From the NCBI GenBank assembly GCA_046154545.1, contig JBJXGC010000028.1, positions 1-5,617 of the forward strand: 5,617 nt of DNA, read 5' to 3'. The stretch comes from JBJXGC01 sp046154545 (GTDB lineage: Bacteria; Chloroflexota; Dehalococcoidia; Tepidiformales; Tepidiformaceae). Positions 5,592-5,617 of this stretch are shown here, in pieces. The position numbers were made by a program, and so were the translations under genes. The notes beneath the pieces were generated by a model. It had not been told where the DNA came from, ran no database searches, and saw only the letters and a program-made list of their open reading frames with translations. Numbering within the stretch: the stretch's first letter is position 1; each line of letters starts with the position of its first letter.

Positions 5592-5615
5592 CGCGTGTGC
5601 AGGGCGTAGCACGCG
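5592..5615. repeat. Short inverted repeat downstream of tRNA-Trp
   Basis: CGCGTG (5592-5597) and CACGCG (5610-5615) form a 6-bp perfect stem with a 12-nt loop, 42 nt after the tRNA. The window ends 2 nt later, so a following T-run cannot be seen. It could be part of a terminator or a leader of the next gene, or chance in GC-rich DNA. Confidence 0.25.
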
Positions 5616-5617
5616 GC

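Noticed and set aside
5561..5593. Promoter for a gene after tRNA-Trp (TTGAAC at 5561-5566)
   Set aside because: No acceptable -10 box at 16-18 nt spacing; the next gene is more likely read from the tRNA promoter, and the window ends too soon to tell.
5400..5612. Minus-strand ORF of 70 codons running through the tRNA
   Set aside because: Its middle (GRQDSNPRPVDLEATALP) is the well-known artefact from translating a tRNA gene on the opposite strand.

Overview
This is an ordinary, gene-dense, GC-rich bacterial chromosome segment. A run of five housekeeping genes lies on the minus strand. To its right, on the plus strand, are a tiny zinc-ribbon ORF, a short GCCAAG repeat patch and a tRNA-Trp gene. 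I see no mobile element, CRISPR array, phage gene or multi-gene system that looks undescribed.

In order of minus-strand transcription the genes are: argF (ornithine carbamoyltransferase), cdaA (membrane diadenylate cyclase), a ybbR/cdaR-like gene (predicted partner of CdaA), der (double-GTPase ribosome assembly factor) and plsY (acyl-phosphate glycerol-3-phosphate acyltransferase, cut by the left edge). The last four are joined by 4-nt ATGA overlaps at all three junctions, which strongly suggests one translationally coupled operon. argF lies 66 nt upstream of cdaA; it could be cotranscribed, or cdaA could have its own weak promoter in the gap.

CdaA makes c-di-AMP, and YbbR/CdaR proteins bind and modulate CdaA from the outer face of the membrane. 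PlsY makes the first phospholipid precursor, lysophosphatidic acid. Der is needed for 50S subunit maturation. The operon thus groups cell-envelope, second-messenger and ribosome-assembly functions. argF belongs to arginine biosynthesis and its link to the others is positional only.

A GC-rich genome with CdaA plus YbbR and PlsY, few strong Shine-Dalgarno sites, and an argF start 7 nt after a TATACT box would fit Chloroflexota or a similar GC-rich lineage. This is an inference from gene content, not a phylogenetic result.

The best points for a second look are residue changes in otherwise well-conserved active-site motifs: DMA for DGA in CdaA, and HDLP for HCLP and SLRTR for STRTR in ArgF. Others are the apparently leaderless argF promoter, a C-U mismatch in the tRNA-Trp anticodon stem, and the GCCAAG repeat patch.
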